Assembly (NCBI GenBank): GCA_017577565.1
Contig: PKRH01000167.1
Span: 1 to 6,014, forward strand
Origin: Thermoanaerobacterales bacterium
GTDB lineage: Bacteria > Actinomycetota > Acidimicrobiia > Acidimicrobiales > JACDCH01
Reading direction: 5' to 3'
Length of the DNA stretch: 6,014 nt
The position numbers were made by a program, and so were the translations under genes. Position 1 is the stretch's first letter, and each line of letters starts with the position of its first letter. The notes below the pieces were generated by a model that was not told where the DNA came from, searched no databases, and saw only the letters and a program-made list of their open reading frames with translations. Shown here one piece after another: positions 4,461-6,014 of this stretch.

Positions 4461-5863
4461 AGGGCGGCGCGGGCTGCCCGCAGCCGGTCGAGCGTCCGCC
4501 CGCGCCCCAGGACGACCAGCGACTCGTACAGCGGCGGCCCGACCCCGCGACCGGTGACGGCGACCCGCACCGGGCCCTGGGCCTTGGACATCTGCGGCCG
4601 GCCCTCGGGGTTGACGAACCCGGCGTCCTCCGCGGCGGCCAGCAGCGCCGCCTCGATGGCGTCGGCCCGCCACTCGCACGCCTCGAGCCGCTGGACGGCG
4701 GCGTCGAGCATGGCGGCGGAGCGCTCGCCGTGCTTGGCGACGTGCTTGCGCCACGACGCCTCGTCGTAGGTGATGTCGTCGCTCAGCAGGAAGTCGACCA
4801 TCGGCTCGACCTCGGAGAGCAGGCGCACCCGGTCGCGCACCAGCTCGGCGAGCGGCCGCACGACCGCCTCGGTCTCGGCGTGGGTGAAGAACGGCCGGGC
4901 GCGGGCCACGAACTCGTCGGCGTCGAGCTTGCGGATGTACTCGGCGTTGAAGTGCTGCAGCTTCCTCGTGTCGAAGAAGGCCGGCGACGGGTTGACGTCC
5001 TCGAGCCGGAACAGCTCGACGATCTCGTCGAGCGGGCGGATCTCCACGCCGTCGGGCGGTCCCCACCCGAGCAGCGCCAGGTAGTTGACCATCGCCTCGG
5101 GCAGGTAGCCGGCGGCCCGGAACTCGGCCACCGACACCGAGTCGCGCCGCTTGGACAGCTTCTTGCGCTGCTCGTTGACGAGCACCGGCAGGTGGGCGAA
5201 GACCGGCCGGTGGTCGAGGCCCAGCGCGTCGGCGATGAGCAGGTACTTGGGCGTGCCGTTGACGTGCTCCTCGCCCCGCACCACGTGGGTGATGCCCATG
5301 TCGGCGTCGTCGACCACGTTCGCCAGCAGGAACGTGGGGATGCCGTTGGACCGCAGCAGGACGAAGTCCTCGAGCTTGGCGTTCTCGAAGCTCACCGTGC
5401 CCCGGACCAGGTCGTCGAACGACGTCACGCCCTCGTCGGGCACCCGGAACCGCAGCGCCGTGCCCGGGCCGCGCTCCAGGCCCCGGTCACGGCAGTGACC
5501 GTCGTAGCCGGGCGGACCGCCCCGCTCGGCCGCCCGCTGCTGCACCTGCTCGGGCGTGCAGTCGCACCAGTAGGCCCGCCCGGCGGCCAGCAGCTGGTCG
5601 GCGGCCTTGGCGTAGAGGTGCAAGCGCTCGCTCTGGTGGACCGGCTCGCCGTCCCAGCCCAGGCCCAGCCACTGGATCTGCTCGAGGATGTCGTCGGTGA
5701 GCTCGGGCCGGTTGCGCTCGACGTCGGTGTCCTCGATGCGGAGCAGCATCTCGCCACCCGTCCGGCGCGCGACCAGCCAGTTGAACAGCACCGTGCGGGC
5801 GCCGCCCACGTGCAGGTAGCCGGTGGGCGAGGGCGCGAACCGGAGACGGGGTCGGGCGGCCAT
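4457..5863 (-). CDS. gltX: Glutamyl-tRNA synthetase
   Basis: This 468-residue class I aminoacyl-tRNA synthetase attaches glutamate to tRNA-Glu with ATP. The ATP-binding HIGH-type motif is PSPTGYLHVGG at residues 11-21 (HVGG form), with RIEDTDVERNRPE just after. The KMSKS-type loop is KKLSKR at 234-239. A zinc-finger-like insert is visible as CDC at 100-102 and Tyr120/Cys124 in GYDGHC, as in E. coli-type GluRS. The C-terminal helical anticodon-binding region spans about 320-468, and total length is normal for bacterial GltX. The ATG at 5863 begins MAARPRLRFAPSP, matching family N-termini. There is no Shine-Dalgarno sequence; a -10 element lies close upstream, so the mRNA may be nearly leaderless. 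The downstream presence of tRNA-Gln(CTG) and tRNA-Glu(CTC) on the same strand fits a non-discriminating enzyme that charges both, but the specificity residue cannot be assigned without alignment. The stop overlaps the YdcF-family start. Confidence 0.98.
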   Translation of the reverse strand: MAARPRLRFAPSPTGYLHVGGARTVLFNWLVARRTGGEMLLRIEDTDVERNRPELTDDILEQIQWLGLGWDGEPVHQSERLHLYAKAADQLLAAGRAYWCDCTPEQVQQRAAERGGPPGYDGHCRDRGLERGPGTALRFRVPDEGVTSFDDLVRGTVSFENAKLEDFVLLRSNGIPTFLLANVVDDADMGITHVVRGEEHVNGTPKYLLIADALGLDHRPVFAHLPVLVNEQRKKLSKRRDSVSVAEFRAAGYLPEAMVNYLALLGWGPPDGVEIRPLDEIVELFRLEDVNPSPAFFDTRKLQHFNAEYIRKLDADEFVARARPFFTHAETEAVVRPLAELVRDRVRLLSEVEPMVDFLLSDDITYDEASWRKHVAKHGERSAAMLDAAVQRLEACEWRADAIEAALLAAAEDAGFVNPEGRPQMSKAQGPVRVAVTGRGVGPPLYESLVVLGRGRTLDRLRAARAAL

Positions 5864-5871
5864 GGGAGGTC

Positions 5872-5877
5872 AGGCTA
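5872..5877 (-). promoter_or_regulatory. -10 element of gltX
   Basis: On the minus strand TAGCCT matches TAnnnT and ends 8 bases before the gltX ATG. A start 0-2 bases before the ATG would give a leaderless or nearly leaderless mRNA, agreeing with the pyrimidine-rich GACCTCCC just before the codon, which cannot act as a Shine-Dalgarno sequence. No -35 is convincing. Confidence 0.45.
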
Positions 5878-5908
5878 CCCGCGCCCTCGCGACCACCTCG
5901 CCGCGCCG

Positions 5909-5937
5909 GCCGCCCGGCGCGAGCCGCCCGGCCGGGC
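5909..5937. repeat. GC repeats upstream of gltX
   Basis: The decamer GCCGCCCGGC occurs twice in direct order (5909-5918 and 5923-5932), and GCCCGGCCGGGC at 5926-5937 is a perfect 12-base palindrome. These may be a terminator for a gene upstream of gltX. In DNA this rich in G and C some such repeats are expected by chance. Confidence 0.3.
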
Positions 5938-5957
5938 CCGCGACGAGGGGTGGCGCC

Positions 5958-6014
5958 TCAGGCCCGGGCCGCGGGGACCACCCGAGGGCCCGCCGGCGAC
6001 GGGCCGGCCGGCCG
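5958..6014 (-). CDS. Possible 3' tail of an unidentified gene
   Basis: A minus-strand frame is open from the window edge for 18 codons, ending PSPAGPRVVPAARA and a TGA at 5958-5960, with all but one third codon position G or C. It lies 80 bases before the gltX -10 element with GC palindromes in between, which would suit the end of an upstream gene. Eighteen codons in GC-rich DNA are weak evidence. I cannot name a family, and the frame may be chance. Confidence 0.2.
   Translation of the reverse strand, partial: RPAGPSPAGPRVVPAARA

Noticed and set aside
4461..5066. A 202-residue upstream extension of the YdcF-family frame
   Set aside because: It lies wholly inside gltX in another frame and has shadow-frame composition; the GTG at 4460 gives the expected domain and coupling.
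1..6014. CRISPR array, insertion sequence, toxin-antitoxin or phage-defence genes
   Set aside because: No regularly spaced repeats, terminal inverted repeats, transposase motifs or known defence domains were seen on either strand.

Overview
This window is very GC-rich DNA, with codon third positions almost always G or C. It uses GTG starts, a leaderless-looking promoter and tRNA genes without an encoded CCA. This fits a high-GC actinobacterium. The gene set and the style of the helix-turn-helix regulator make me lean towards Acidimicrobiia, but that placement is an inference and not proven by the sequence. I see no phage, plasmid, insertion sequence or CRISPR signature, so it looks like ordinary chromosome.

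Layout. Minus-strand genes are tRNA-Glu(CTC) (101-173), uracil-DNA glycosylase ung (1092-1802), tRNA-Gln(CTG) (3582-3653), a YdcF/DUF218 membrane-anchored protein (3750-4460) and glutamyl-tRNA synthetase gltX (4457-5863). Plus-strand genes are an acetoacetate decarboxylase-family protein (323-1039), an MmcQ/YjbR-family protein (1859-2242), and a two-gene unit of a winged-helix regulator (2293-2874) overlapping an SRPBCC-PDZ fusion protein (2871-3500). The last 150 bases hold the gltX promoter and possibly the 3' tail of one more minus-strand gene.

How the genes relate. gltX, tRNA-Gln and tRNA-Glu form a functional group: the synthetase and two of its likely substrates lie on the same strand in the same order, interrupted by plus-strand genes. 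In bacteria without GlnRS, GltX charges both tRNAs and GatCAB amidates Glu-tRNA-Gln. Both tRNAs have their own -10 element about 14 bases upstream and are followed by nearly the same 10-11 bp hairpin, probably a shared processing or termination element. Ung is a base-excision repair enzyme, divergent from the MmcQ/YjbR gene. The regulator/SRPBCC-PDZ pair has its own promoter with an AT-rich imperfect palindrome exactly over the -35 position, suggesting autoregulation.

The most unusual items are the SRPBCC-PDZ fusion under a dedicated regulator, the G1-U72 wobble pair of the tRNA-Glu gene (a position used to tell tRNA-Glu from tRNA-Gln), and the repeated hairpin behind both tRNAs. None of these alone demonstrates a new system.
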